A stretch of 64,000 bases of DNA from Vulcaniibacterium tengchongense (lineage in GTDB: Bacteria; Pseudomonadota; Gammaproteobacteria; Xanthomonadales; Xanthomonadaceae): NCBI RefSeq assembly GCF_003814555.1, contig NZ_RKQN01000004.1, forward strand, positions 124,001-188,000, given 5' to 3'. Numbering within the stretch: position 1 is the first letter of the stretch; each line of letters begins with the position of its first letter. Positions 48,732 to 57,487 of the stretch are shown piece after piece. The translations under genes were made by a program, and so were the position numbers. The notes beneath the pieces are model-generated. The model did no database searches, was not told where the DNA came from, and saw only the letters and a list, made by a program, of their open reading frames with translations.

Positions 48732-50072
48732 GTGAGTCGGATGTCGAAAGTCTTCTGGGGCGAAGGCCTGTTCCTGCGCCCGCAACATTTCCAGCGCCAG
48801 GACGCGTATCACGAGGCTCGCCTGCAGGATCACGTCGCCGCGGTGCACCCCTACGCCTGGGGCGTGCGCAAGGTGCGCTTCGACGCGGCCAGCCTGGCCA
48901 ACGGCACCCTGCGCGCGCAGGAACTGTCGGTGATCTTCCCCGACGGCGAGCCCTATGCCGCCCCGGGCGAGGACCAGCTGCCCGAGGCGCTTTCGCTCGC
49001 CGACCTGCCGCCGGGCACGCAGTCGACCACGATCCACCTGGCGCTGCCGCTGCTGAAGGACCACGGCGGCAACTGCGGCGACGGCAACAGCGCGGGGGCG
49101 CGCTTCGTCCAGGCGAACCGGCCGACGCCGGACCTGTACACCGACGCCGGCGAGGCCGAGCTGGCCTACCTGCACAAGTCCGTGCGCCTGCTGACCGACG
49201 ACGAGCCGCGCGACGCCTACGTCACCCTGCCGGTGACGCGGGTTCGGCGCACGGCCACGGGCGGTTTCGAGTTCGACGAGGACTTCGTGCCGCCCTGCGT
49301 GAACCTCGGCGCGTCGCCGGCCCTGCACCTGCAGCTGCGCCGCCTGCTCGACGCGCTGCAGGCCAAGGCCGATGCGCTCTACGGCCTGCACCGCGAGCCG
49401 TCGCAGCATGTCATCGAATTCCGTTCCGGCGACATCGCCTCGTTCTGGCTGCTGCACACGGTCAATTCGGCGTTCGCCGCGCTGGCGCATCTGTTCCGCC
49501 ATCCCGGGCTGCATCCGGAACGGCTGCACCAGGAACTGGCGCGGCTGGCCGGTTCGCTGCTGACGTTCTCCAAGAGCTACGGCCTCGGCGACCTGCCGGC
49601 CTATTCGCATGCGCAGCCGGAGGCCGCGTTCGAGCGCATGTTCGCGATGGTGCGCGACCTGCTCGACACGGTGATCTCGGCGCGCTACTTCCAGATCGCG
49701 CTGACGGAAGTGAAGCCGTCGTTCCATCTCGGCCGCCTCGATTCGCAGCGCATCGACGAGAAGTCCGCGTTCTACATCGGCGTGGCCGCGGACATCCCCG
49801 GCCCCGAGCTGGTGCAATCGGTGCCGGTGCGCTTCAAGATCGGCGCGCCGGACGACGTCGAGAAATGCGTGCTCTCGGCCCTGCCCGGGGTCAAGCTCAC
49901 CCACGCCGCGCAGGTCCCGGCCGCGATTCCGGTGCGGCCCGGCAGCTACTATTTCGCGCTCGAGCCGCGCGGGCCGCTGTACGAGCGCATGCTCAAGGCG
50001 CAGTCGGTGATGATCTACGTGCCCGCCGGCGTGCGCGACCTGAAACTCGAACTCATCGCCCTGACCCCCTGA
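48732..50072 (+). CDS. tssK: T6SS baseplate-membrane complex linker TssK
   Basis: 446 residues. SKVFWGEGLFLRPQHFQRQDAYHE is the invariant TssK start, then HPYAWGVRKVRFDAASLANG. The C-terminal receptor-binding part (GSYYFALEPRGPLYERMLKAQSVMIYVP) is complete. TssK trimers dock the baseplate to TssL and TssM. A GTG at 48732 has GAGG 5 bases upstream and is preferred over the ATG at 48741. It lies 150 bp after tssJ and 16 bp before tssL. Confidence 0.96.
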   Translation: MSRMSKVFWGEGLFLRPQHFQRQDAYHEARLQDHVAAVHPYAWGVRKVRFDAASLANGTLRAQELSVIFPDGEPYAAPGEDQLPEALSLADLPPGTQSTTIHLALPLLKDHGGNCGDGNSAGARFVQANRPTPDLYTDAGEAELAYLHKSVRLLTDDEPRDAYVTLPVTRVRRTATGGFEFDEDFVPPCVNLGASPALHLQLRRLLDALQAKADALYGLHREPSQHVIEFRSGDIASFWLLHTVNSAFAALAHLFRHPGLHPERLHQELARLAGSLLTFSKSYGLGDLPAYSHAQPEAAFERMFAMVRDLLDTVISARYFQIALTEVKPSFHLGRLDSQRIDEKSAFYIGVAADIPGPELVQSVPVRFKIGAPDDVEKCVLSALPGVKLTHAAQVPAAIPVRPGSYYFALEPRGPLYERMLKAQSVMIYVPAGVRDLKLELIALTP

Positions 50073-50088
50073 CGGAAGCACGGACGCC

Positions 50089-50874
50089 ATGAACTACCCG
50101 CAGCCGCCGGTTCCGCAAGCCATGCCCACGCTGTCGCCGGCGCTGGCGCAGCCCGCGCCGGCCGCCGCCGCGCCGCGCAGCCTGCTCGACCTGATGTCGG
50201 ACGGGTTCTACCTGCTGATGCTGCTCAAGCGCGGCCAGCTGCCGGCGAGCGAGTCCTCGTTCGTCGAGGCGATCCAGCGCTTCCTGGAAGGCGTGGAGCG
50301 CGGCGCGGTCAAGCTCGGCATCGCCGCCGAAGACATCTACGCCGCCAAGTACGCGTTCTGCGCGGCGGTGGACGAGGCGATCCTGTCGCAGCCCTCGCCG
50401 ATGCGCGAGGACTGGGAACGCAATCCGCTGCAGTTGCGCCTGTTCGGCGAGCACCTGGCCGGCGAGCACTTCTTCGACCGCCTCGAGCAGTTGCGCGGGC
50501 AGGGCGCGGCCAGGCTGCCGTCGCTGGAGGTCTACCACTACTGCCTGCTGCTCGGCTTCGAAGGCAAGTACCGGCTGGAAGGGCCGGAGAAGCTGGGCTA
50601 TCTGACCGCGCGCCTGGGCGACGAGATCGCCTATCTCAAGGGCAAGCGCGCGCCGTTCGCGCCGCACTGGGCGCCGCCGGACAAGGTCGCGCACACGCTG
50701 CGCCGGATCGTGCCGGTGTGGGCGCCGGCGGTGGCGATGGCTGCGGTCGGCGCGCTCGCCTTCCTCGGCTTGCACGCGCTGCTGGGCCGCCAGACCGACC
50801 GGCAGCTCGCCCATTACCAGGACGTGGTGCAGATGCCGGCGCGAACCGCGCACCTGACCATCACCCTGCCCTGA
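50089..50874 (+). CDS. tssL: T6SS membrane protein TssL (DotU family)
   Basis: 261 residues. An Ala/Pro-rich N-terminal tail is followed by the DotU cytoplasmic domain (PRSLLDLMSDGFYLLMLLKRG; YAAKYAFCAAVDEAILSQP; NPLQLRLFGEHLAGEHFFDRLEQL). One C-terminal membrane helix (VAMAAVGALAFLGLHALL) follows. There is no OmpA-like peptidoglycan-binding domain. TssL joins TssM in the inner-membrane complex and binds TssK. tssM normally follows but is absent here; vgrG2 comes next after 143 bp. Confidence 0.95.
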   Translation: MNYPQPPVPQAMPTLSPALAQPAPAAAAPRSLLDLMSDGFYLLMLLKRGQLPASESSFVEAIQRFLEGVERGAVKLGIAAEDIYAAKYAFCAAVDEAILSQPSPMREDWERNPLQLRLFGEHLAGEHFFDRLEQLRGQGAARLPSLEVYHYCLLLGFEGKYRLEGPEKLGYLTARLGDEIAYLKGKRAPFAPHWAPPDKVAHTLRRIVPVWAPAVAMAAVGALAFLGLHALLGRQTDRQLAHYQDVVQMPARTAHLTITLP

Positions 50875-51017
50875 TCCTTTCGCCGTACATGCGCCGGATA
50901 TGGATATCCCACCGCCCTCCGCCTCTGCGATCCGGATAGGCCGCCACGATGCGGCCGCGCCGCCGTCCGCGCGGCCTCGCGTCCATCGCGGCGGCACGTT
51001 TCCAGGAGCCGATCGTC

Positions 51018-54000
51018 ATGGCTGACCCCTACAGTCCGTTCACCCTTGGCGACGCCGCCGGGGCGGTCACCGCCGACCCGAGCCTGGCGCAGTTCGGCCG
51101 GACCACGGCGCTGGCCGAAGAACTGATGCGCCTGGCCCGGTCCGACGGCGACCGCACCGCGCTCGCCGAGGAACTGCTGGACCTGGCCCGCGGCGCCCTG
51201 CCCCAGGTGGACCGCAGCACCCCGGCCGAGGAGGCGCTGGGTTCGGTGCTGCAGTTCGAGGGCCTGCTCGGCAAGCTCGCGCGCTATGCGCCGGTCGCTG
51301 CGGGCGTGCTGCAGGCGCTGCATCGCGGTGCGGACGAGAAGGCGGTGGCGGGCGAACTGGCCGCGGGAACGTTCGCGGCGATGCGAGAGCCGACCTCGCC
51401 CGCCGGCGCGGCGATCGAGCGATTCGACGCCGGCAGCCTTGCCGACCCGCCGTTGCCGGAAGGCTTGGACGCCGGGGCGGCTTCCCTCCGAGGCGACGGC
51501 CTCGTCCAAGGGGTCGAGGCGGCGCCCGGCGGAGCGGCGAACCCGGGCCCCGTGCCGCGGTTCGCGGACGCAGGCCAGGACACCATGCCCCTGGCGCGGT
51601 CCGCTGCCGGCGATGCGTTGCCCACGTCGCCGGCGGTGCCGCCCTCCGCGCGCGCCTCGCTCGATCCGGGCGGGCACGGACGCGCCGCGCCGGCCGATCC
51701 GCCGGTCGGGCCGCACGGCCGCGGCCCCCATGCGCCCACGACCTCGCCCCGCGCCGCGACCGGCCGGGCGGCGGAGGCGCCTGCCTCTTCGCTGGCGCAG
51801 CGGTTGCTCGGCGCCTTCGCCGGCCAGCAGCGCCTGCTGGAGATCGACACCGCCCTCGCCGACGCGTTCCTGGTCGAACGCTACATCGGCCAGGAAGCGG
51901 TATGCGCCCCCTTCAAGTTCGAGATCGACTGCCTGGCGCTGTCCGCCTTCCTCGACACCCGCGTCCTGCTCGGCCGGCCGGTCGCGCTGCGGCAGCGCCT
52001 GGCCGACCAACGCTGGCGCCATTGGCATGGGCTGTGCACCCGGGTCGCGCCGCTGGGCGGCGACGGCGGCTATGCGCGCTACCGGCTGACGATGGAGCCG
52101 TGGACCGCCTTGCTGGCCCTGCGCCGCAATGCACTGATCTTCCAGGACCTGGACCTGCGCGGCATCCTGGAACGCGTGTTCGCCGACTACCCGCAGGCGA
52201 GCTGGCGCTTCGACGTCACCCAGCCGCTGCCGCGACGGCCGATCACCACCCAGTACCGCGAGACCGATTGGGAGTTCGTCACCCGGCTGCTCGCCGAGGC
52301 CGGCCTGGCCTGGCGTTTCGAGCACGTCCAGGCCGCCGCCGAGGGCGAGGCACCGGCGCACGCCCTGGTGGTCTTCGACCGGCAGGCCGCACTGCCGGAC
52401 GCGGCGCCGGCCGCCTTGCGCTTCCACCGGGTCGACGCGAGCGAACGCGAGGACGCGATCACCCACTTCACCGAGCAGCGCCAGGCCGTGCCCGACGCGG
52501 TCGCGGTGGCCAGCTGGCAAGCCGAGCGGGTCGAGGCGCTCGCCGCCGTCGCCGAAGCCGCGCCCGCCGGCCCGCACCTGCCCGCGCGCGAGGTCTACAC
52601 CGCGCCGTCCGCCGGCCGCTACCCGCAGCCCGAGCAGGCGCAACTCGCCGCGGAGCTGCGCCTGGACGCGCTGCGCGTGCCGCAGCGCCTGCACGCCGGC
52701 GCCGGCAGCGCCCGCGGCCTGCAGGCCGGCGCGGCGTTCGCGCTGCAAGGGCACCCGGACCTGGACGGGCAACGCTTCGTGCCGGTCGCGATCGAGCACG
52801 TCGCCGCCAACAATCTCGGCACCGGCATCGTCGCCCTGCTCGACAGCCCCGAACTGGAGCGCGGCAGCTACCGCAACCGCTTCCTCGCCGTGCCCGAAAG
52901 CACGGCGCTGGTGCCGCTGCCGCGCCCCAAGCCGCTCGCCCCGGGCGCGCAGACCGCGCGCGTGGTCGGCCTGCCCGACGCGGCCAACACCGCCAGCCGC
53001 GACCACCAGGTGCGGATCCAGTTCCCGTGGCAGCGCGGCGTCGCGCCGCAGGCCGGCGGGCTGAGCGACACCGGTTCGCGCGCGCATCCCGAAGGCCACG
53101 CGCCGGGCGACCACACCGCCGGCACCTGGGTGCGCGTGGCCGAATGGCTGGCCGGCCCGAACTGGGGCAGCCACGCCCTGCCGCGCATCGGCAGCGAGGT
53201 CCTGGTCGAGTTCCTGCACGCCGACATCGACCAGCCGGTGATCGCCGGGCAGCTGTACAACGGCGAGGCCGCCCCGCCGTTCGCCGCCGGCGTGGACGCC
53301 GGCGCCAACCACGTCGGCACCCTCTCGGGCCTGCACACGCGGTCCCTGGACGGCGCCGGCACCCAGCAGTGGCTGGTCGACGACGCCCCCGGCCAGTTGC
53401 GCCAGCGCCTGCACACCAGCCTCGGCGACAGCCGGCTCGAGCTCGGCTACCTGATCGACCATCACGACGGCCGCCGCGGCGCGCTGCGCGGCCAGGGCTT
53501 CGACCTGGCCACACTCGGCTGGGCCAACCTGCGCGCCGGCACCGGCGTGCTGCTGTCGGCCACGGCCCGCCCCGGCGCCGCCTCGACCCAGTTCGACGTC
53601 GCCGAAGCCGTGGCCCAGCTCCAAGGCGCGCAGGACACGGCGCAGGCCCTGAGCGACGCCGCCCGCCAGCACCAGGCCGCGCCGCTCGCCGCGAACGAGG
53701 CGCAGCGCGCCTTCGTGGCCGCGGTCGACCCCGGGCAGGAGGCGCGGTACACCGGCACCGCCGGCGGCCAGAGCGCGACCAAGCCCACCGGCGGCCGCCG
53801 CGACGGCGGCGATCCGGTCGAACGCTTCGCCCGGCCGCTGCTGTTCGTCGAAGGCCCCGAGCACGTGCTGGCCACCACCCCGGCCAGCGCCCTGGCCTTC
53901 GCCGGCCAGCACCTGCACCTGACCGTGCAGGACGACGCCCACCTCGTCGCCGGCCAGACCTTCGCCGCGGTCAGCGGCCGGCACACGGCGCTCTTCGCCC

Positions 54001-54557
54001 AGCAAGGGCCGATCCGCGCGATCGCCGCGAACGGCCCGCTCAGCCTGCAGGCGCATGCGGGGCCGCTGGAGCTGCTCGCCGACCAGAGCGTCACCGTCAC
54101 CGCCACCGACGCGCGCGTGGAGGTGCTGGCGAACAAGAAGATCGTGCTGCAGGCCGGCCAGACCCGCATCACCCTCGAAGGCGGCGACATCACCTTCGCC
54201 TGCCCGGGCAACTTCACGGTCAAGGCCAGCCAGCATCCGTTCCTGGGCGGGGCGAGTGATGCGGCGTCGCTGCCGCTGCTGCCTGTACCCAGCCAGATCA
54301 AGCAATACAGCGAACGCTTCGATGTCGATGAGCTACTGCTGGTCGACGAAGCTCTCGCTGGAGCTCCGTTCATCGTTCGCTTGGCGAGTGGAGACCGCTA
54401 TTCGGGGGTACTCGACCAGGATGGACTCACTCCGCGGGTCTTCAGCGCGCAGGAAGAGGACATCGAACTGTTGATCGGCGACGGAGATTGGGAAGTTGTC
54501 GAGGATGTCAATGAAGACGACGTTCTGGCGGGAAGCGATGGCGATGACAATGCGTAA
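51018..54557 (+). CDS. vgrG: VgrG spike protein 2 with long N-terminal extension
   Basis: 1179 residues from the ATG at 51018 (AGGAG 9 bases upstream). The VgrG fold begins only near residue 270 (LLEIDTALADAFLVERYIGQ). It shows the gp27-like domain (PITTQYRETDWEFVTRLLAE), the gp5 OB-fold (RDHQVRIQFPWQRGV; GTWVRVAEWLAGPNWG; LPRIGSEVLVEFLHADIDQP) and the DUF2345 needle to about residue 1075. Before it is a helical, then Pro/Ala-rich extension with the repeated motif TALAEEL. After it, an acidic 90-residue tail (DVDELLLVDEALAG; LLIGDGDWEVVEDVNEDDVL) of more AT-rich DNA may be an effector docking tail. Part of its gene is duplicated at 57488-58044. Confidence 0.93.
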   Translation: MADPYSPFTLGDAAGAVTADPSLAQFGRTTALAEELMRLARSDGDRTALAEELLDLARGALPQVDRSTPAEEALGSVLQFEGLLGKLARYAPVAAGVLQALHRGADEKAVAGELAAGTFAAMREPTSPAGAAIERFDAGSLADPPLPEGLDAGAASLRGDGLVQGVEAAPGGAANPGPVPRFADAGQDTMPLARSAAGDALPTSPAVPPSARASLDPGGHGRAAPADPPVGPHGRGPHAPTTSPRAATGRAAEAPASSLAQRLLGAFAGQQRLLEIDTALADAFLVERYIGQEAVCAPFKFEIDCLALSAFLDTRVLLGRPVALRQRLADQRWRHWHGLCTRVAPLGGDGGYARYRLTMEPWTALLALRRNALIFQDLDLRGILERVFADYPQASWRFDVTQPLPRRPITTQYRETDWEFVTRLLAEAGLAWRFEHVQAAAEGEAPAHALVVFDRQAALPDAAPAALRFHRVDASEREDAITHFTEQRQAVPDAVAVASWQAERVEALAAVAEAAPAGPHLPAREVYTAPSAGRYPQPEQAQLAAELRLDALRVPQRLHAGAGSARGLQAGAAFALQGHPDLDGQRFVPVAIEHVAANNLGTGIVALLDSPELERGSYRNRFLAVPESTALVPLPRPKPLAPGAQTARVVGLPDAANTASRDHQVRIQFPWQRGVAPQAGGLSDTGSRAHPEGHAPGDHTAGTWVRVAEWLAGPNWGSHALPRIGSEVLVEFLHADIDQPVIAGQLYNGEAAPPFAAGVDAGANHVGTLSGLHTRSLDGAGTQQWLVDDAPGQLRQRLHTSLGDSRLELGYLIDHHDGRRGALRGQGFDLATLGWANLRAGTGVLLSATARPGAASTQFDVAEAVAQLQGAQDTAQALSDAARQHQAAPLAANEAQRAFVAAVDPGQEARYTGTAGGQSATKPTGGRRDGGDPVERFARPLLFVEGPEHVLATTPASALAFAGQHLHLTVQDDAHLVAGQTFAAVSGRHTALFAQQGPIRAIAANGPLSLQAHAGPLELLADQSVTVTATDARVEVLANKKIVLQAGQTRITLEGGDITFACPGNFTVKASQHPFLGGASDAASLPLLPVPSQIKQYSERFDVDELLLVDEALAGAPFIVRLASGDRYSGVLDQDGLTPRVFSAQEEDIELLIGDGDWEVVEDVNEDDVLAGSDGDDNA
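52743..53302 (+). repeat. Direct repeat, copy A (inside vgrG2)
   Basis: About 560 bp covering the end of the gp27-like domain and the gp5 OB-fold of vgrG2, repeated in the same orientation at 57488-58044 with roughly a dozen substitutions and a net 3-base loss. It is the left edge of the effector cassette. Confidence 0.9.
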
Positions 54558-55137
54558 TGCACGGACTTGGCTTGCTCTTGCCGTCTTCCTCGTGGTGAAT
54601 CCTGGATGCAGCAAGGCACAGCAAGGCACGCAACGCGTCGACGCGCTGGAACAAGCAGCAGCAACGCACGCGACATGGCGCAAGGCCGAGGCACCGGCAT
54701 CGCTCAACCGCTATGTCGCCGAGCCCTTCAATCTGCTTTCGCGTGAACCTTCCCTGGTCACCGGCAAGGTGCACCATGACGCAGTCTTCCAGAAAGCGTG
54801 GGAGCAGTTGCTGAGGGAGTCCACCACGACACCGCAAACCCTGGAAAAGCGGCTGCTCAGCGGTCCGGCGACAGAAGGCGCGTACTGGGAGTCGAACGAC
54901 AGGCACGGCTTCCTTTACATGATGTGCCAAATCCATGCCTGCTCGACGACGAACCTCGTATTGTTCTTCCAGCCTGAAACAGCCTCGATGGGCGGACGCC
55001 TGCAGGAAAGATGCCAAGTTCGCTGGGTAGGCGAGATCAGCGATGACATCAAAAGACTGATCGAAGACACGAAGCCCATCGATCTGGCGGACCCGAATCG
55101 GGAATTCGATTGCGCAGAGCAAGGAGATGCGCCGTGA
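54544..55137 (+). CDS. Exported protein between vgrG2 and the effector gene
   Basis: 197 residues if the ATG at 54544 is used; ATGs at 54538 and 54550 are alternatives. It overlaps the 3' end of vgrG2 by about 14 bases. The signal sequence NARTWLALAVFLVVNPGC ends in Gly-Cys, a non-canonical lipobox, so it may be a lipoprotein. The mature part includes NDRHGFLYMMCQIHACSTTN, FFQPETASMGGRLQERCQVRW and several Cys. No family was recognised. Its stop overlaps the effector GTG (GTGA). An immunity or accessory function in the periplasm is inferred from context only. Confidence 0.7.
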   Translation: MTMRNARTWLALAVFLVVNPGCSKAQQGTQRVDALEQAAATHATWRKAEAPASLNRYVAEPFNLLSREPSLVTGKVHHDAVFQKAWEQLLRESTTTPQTLEKRLLSGPATEGAYWESNDRHGFLYMMCQIHACSTTNLVLFFQPETASMGGRLQERCQVRWVGEISDDIKRLIEDTKPIDLADPNREFDCAEQGDAP

Positions 55138-56942
55138 GCGGCGGCATGCGCGAGTTTCTCGCCGCGGTGGCGCAGCGAGAGAGTGGCAACGACCACACCA
55201 TCATCAACAGGGCGGGATTTGTCGGGAAGTACCAGTTCGGCGAAGCCGCATTGATTGACCTGGGCTATTACAAGTCCGACGGATCCAATTATGTCAACAA
55301 TTGGAAAGGCGTTTGGACAGGCAAGAACGGCATCAACAGCCTGCAGGACTTCCGCAATTCCCCCGACGTGCAGGATCTGGCCGGAGCGGAGTGGTTCAAA
55401 ATCTTGTGCAAACGCGCCCGGTTAATGGGCCTGGACCAATACATCGGCAAGACCATCAAAGGCATCCAAATCACCGAATCCGGCATTCTCGCGGGCGCTC
55501 ATCTGGTTGGGATGGGCACGAAGAAGAAGCCTGCAGGCGTCGGCCAATTCCTCCTGTCCAATGGCCAGGACGACCCGGTAGACGGCTTCGGTACCCGCGC
55601 ATCCGAGTACATCAGCAAGTTTGGCGGCTACAACCTCGGATGCCACGCGGGAACGCTGAGCATCGCCATTCAGGACCGCAAACGCGAACCAATTCCTAAT
55701 GTCGGCTATGAAGTGCGCGGCCGCGGGACGATACTGCAGAAGGGCACAACCAATCGGCAAGGGGAGATCCAGAAGCCACTGGAACTCGACTTCTCCGACA
55801 GCGTGGAGTTTTGGATCGAGCGCATCCAAGGTGGATTCAAGAAGATATGGGCTGGCGTCATGGGCAGCTCCGAACACAAGGTTGTACTGAGAAGCCCCAA
55901 GGTCAAGGTCACCGGCCGCACCAAAGCGCATACCGGCGCGGAAGGCACCCATGGCAATCGCACGCAGCAGGCTCGCCAATCGGGCATCCATGTCGTAAAG
56001 CGTGGCGATTCGCTTTGGGCGATAGCGAAACGGCACGGGACAACGGTGGAGGAACTCCGGAAAATCAACCCGGAGTTGGGCAACTCTGATCTGATTCACC
56101 CGGGCCAATCGATCGCAGTTCGCTCCGGCGGCAGCAGCGTGGTTGTGAAACCCGGGGAAACGTTGTCGAGAATCGCACAGCGCAACAACACGACGGTTGC
56201 CGATCTGCAGCGTGCTAATCCAAGCATCACTGACCCGGACAGGATACAAGCCGGACAGCCTATTCGGATTCCGGATGCCTCGGCCGCGACTGATGGCGCG
56301 AAGGTGTCGTCTCCTGCTTCAGCAAGCGCGCCATCCCAGCCCTCGGAGGCGCCGAGCGTCATCACGACCAAGAACGATCGCACCCGGCGCGGACATCCCA
56401 TTACGGTGGCAACGGAAAACCCTCCACCACCTGCCGTGACGGACCGGGTCAAGCGGATGATCGAGATTCTCGACATGAACGTCTTGTACGGCGACCCCAA
56501 AGTAAAGCCCAACGGGCCGGCGGCGGCGGCAAGAGCGATCAGGAACCAACCGATTTCAACGACACCCAAGAGAGCGCGCAGATCTTTGGGGCGCTGCTAC
56601 CTGTATGTGAAGGTTGCCTTGCAGGCATCGGGCATGGCGAGCAGGTACCTCGCTGGCCAGGCGGCCAAGTCCGCGGGCCCGGAGCTGAAGAAGGAGGGTT
56701 TCCGCAACATCCTCGAGGAATCAAACCACGGGATCAAGAGTCCGTACGACGCGCCCGTAGGCAGCGTCATTGTCTACGATGTGACGGACGGATCACCTTG
56801 GGGCCACATCGAGGTGCGGATGAGTGATGGCGAATTCGCCAGCGACTACAAGAGTCCCAACAGCCGTGTGATGCGGGTGGGCGAACCGCCAACGCTCATG
56901 GGACGCGGCCGAAGAGTGTCTGGCATCTGGGTGAAAGAATGA
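55134..56942 (+). CDS. Dual-domain peptidoglycan hydrolase, probable T6SS effector
   Basis: 602 residues from the GTG at 55134; AAGGAG lies 7 bases upstream and the preceding stop overlaps it (GTGA). Domain 1 (about 5-185) is lysozyme/lytic-transglycosylase-like: AAVAQRESGN with candidate catalytic Glu16, then GFVGKYQFGEAALIDLGY. A small beta domain (about 190-265) is followed by two LysM domains (about 285-329 and 336-380: VVKRGDSLWAIAKRHGTTVEEL; VVKPGETLSRIAQRNNTTVADL). A linker leads to an NlpC/CHAP-like domain with Cys488 (LGRCYLYVKVAL) and His558 (WGHIEVRM). It has no signal peptide, as expected for cargo of VgrG2. It should cut both glycan and peptide bonds of a rival cell wall. Confidence 0.82.
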   Translation: MSGGMREFLAAVAQRESGNDHTIINRAGFVGKYQFGEAALIDLGYYKSDGSNYVNNWKGVWTGKNGINSLQDFRNSPDVQDLAGAEWFKILCKRARLMGLDQYIGKTIKGIQITESGILAGAHLVGMGTKKKPAGVGQFLLSNGQDDPVDGFGTRASEYISKFGGYNLGCHAGTLSIAIQDRKREPIPNVGYEVRGRGTILQKGTTNRQGEIQKPLELDFSDSVEFWIERIQGGFKKIWAGVMGSSEHKVVLRSPKVKVTGRTKAHTGAEGTHGNRTQQARQSGIHVVKRGDSLWAIAKRHGTTVEELRKINPELGNSDLIHPGQSIAVRSGGSSVVVKPGETLSRIAQRNNTTVADLQRANPSITDPDRIQAGQPIRIPDASAATDGAKVSSPASASAPSQPSEAPSVITTKNDRTRRGHPITVATENPPPPAVTDRVKRMIEILDMNVLYGDPKVKPNGPAAAARAIRNQPISTTPKRARRSLGRCYLYVKVALQASGMASRYLAGQAAKSAGPELKKEGFRNILEESNHGIKSPYDAPVGSVIVYDVTDGSPWGHIEVRMSDGEFASDYKSPNSRVMRVGEPPTLMGRGRRVSGIWVKE

Positions 56943-57481
56943 AGGCTTGTCTTGCGCTACTCCTGCTTTTTCCATTGACCGCATGTGCACAGATCGAACC
57001 TGTCGGCAAGGGCTCGAGCCGTGCCATGACGCACCCGACCAGCAGTGCTCAGGCGGGAACCATGGCGAGGACCGCGGGACAGAAATTCGAGGACCGGTTC
57101 ACCTGGAACGAGGTCTTCTCTTGTTCTGCGGAAGACGAATTGTTGAACATTGGGGTGGGCGGGATTTCTGGAAGCGATGCCCGGCGATTGGGATTGACTG
57201 CGGAACAACAGCATCGCTCGCTTGATGTGGATGTTTTCCGTGCCGCCGGGGGACAAAGCCAAAGATGGTTTCACTCCTGGGGTGAAGCGGCTTTCGATTC
57301 AGACGAGGAAGGCCGGCTTGCTTCGGTGAAGCTGGCCAACGGCAAGAGGGTGGAGTTTCATCGCTTCGGCCCGTTGCCCGATCCAGACGCAAGCGAAGCG
57401 GCGTTCGATCGCAAACCGTTCTTCACCATGACCGTGGACGGGAAGAAGTATCGATGCGGCTTGGAGTTTAATCCCAGATAG
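56939..57481 (+). CDS. Lipoprotein, candidate immunity protein of the upstream effector
   Basis: 180 residues. The ATG at 56939 overlaps the effector stop (ATGA). A short signal sequence with lipobox PLTAC (MKACLALLLLFPLTACAQ) gives a periplasmic lipoprotein, the compartment in which the cell-wall hydrolase would act. The mature sequence (FEDRFTWNEVFSCSAEDELL, SWGEAAFDSDEEGRLASVKL, FFTMTVDGKKYRCGLEF) has a Cys pair and matches no family I recognise. Overlap and export make immunity the most likely job. Confidence 0.75.
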   Translation: MKACLALLLLFPLTACAQIEPVGKGSSRAMTHPTSSAQAGTMARTAGQKFEDRFTWNEVFSCSAEDELLNIGVGGISGSDARRLGLTAEQQHRSLDVDVFRAAGGQSQRWFHSWGEAAFDSDEEGRLASVKLANGKRVEFHRFGPLPDPDASEAAFDRKPFFTMTVDGKKYRCGLEFNPR

Positions 57482-57487
57482 CTCCAG

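Noticed and set aside
50814-54305. A 1163-codon minus-strand open frame opposite vgrG2
   Set aside because: It is antisense to vgrG2, with a composition rich in Ala, Gly, Arg, Val and no domain motifs; a GC-driven shadow frame.
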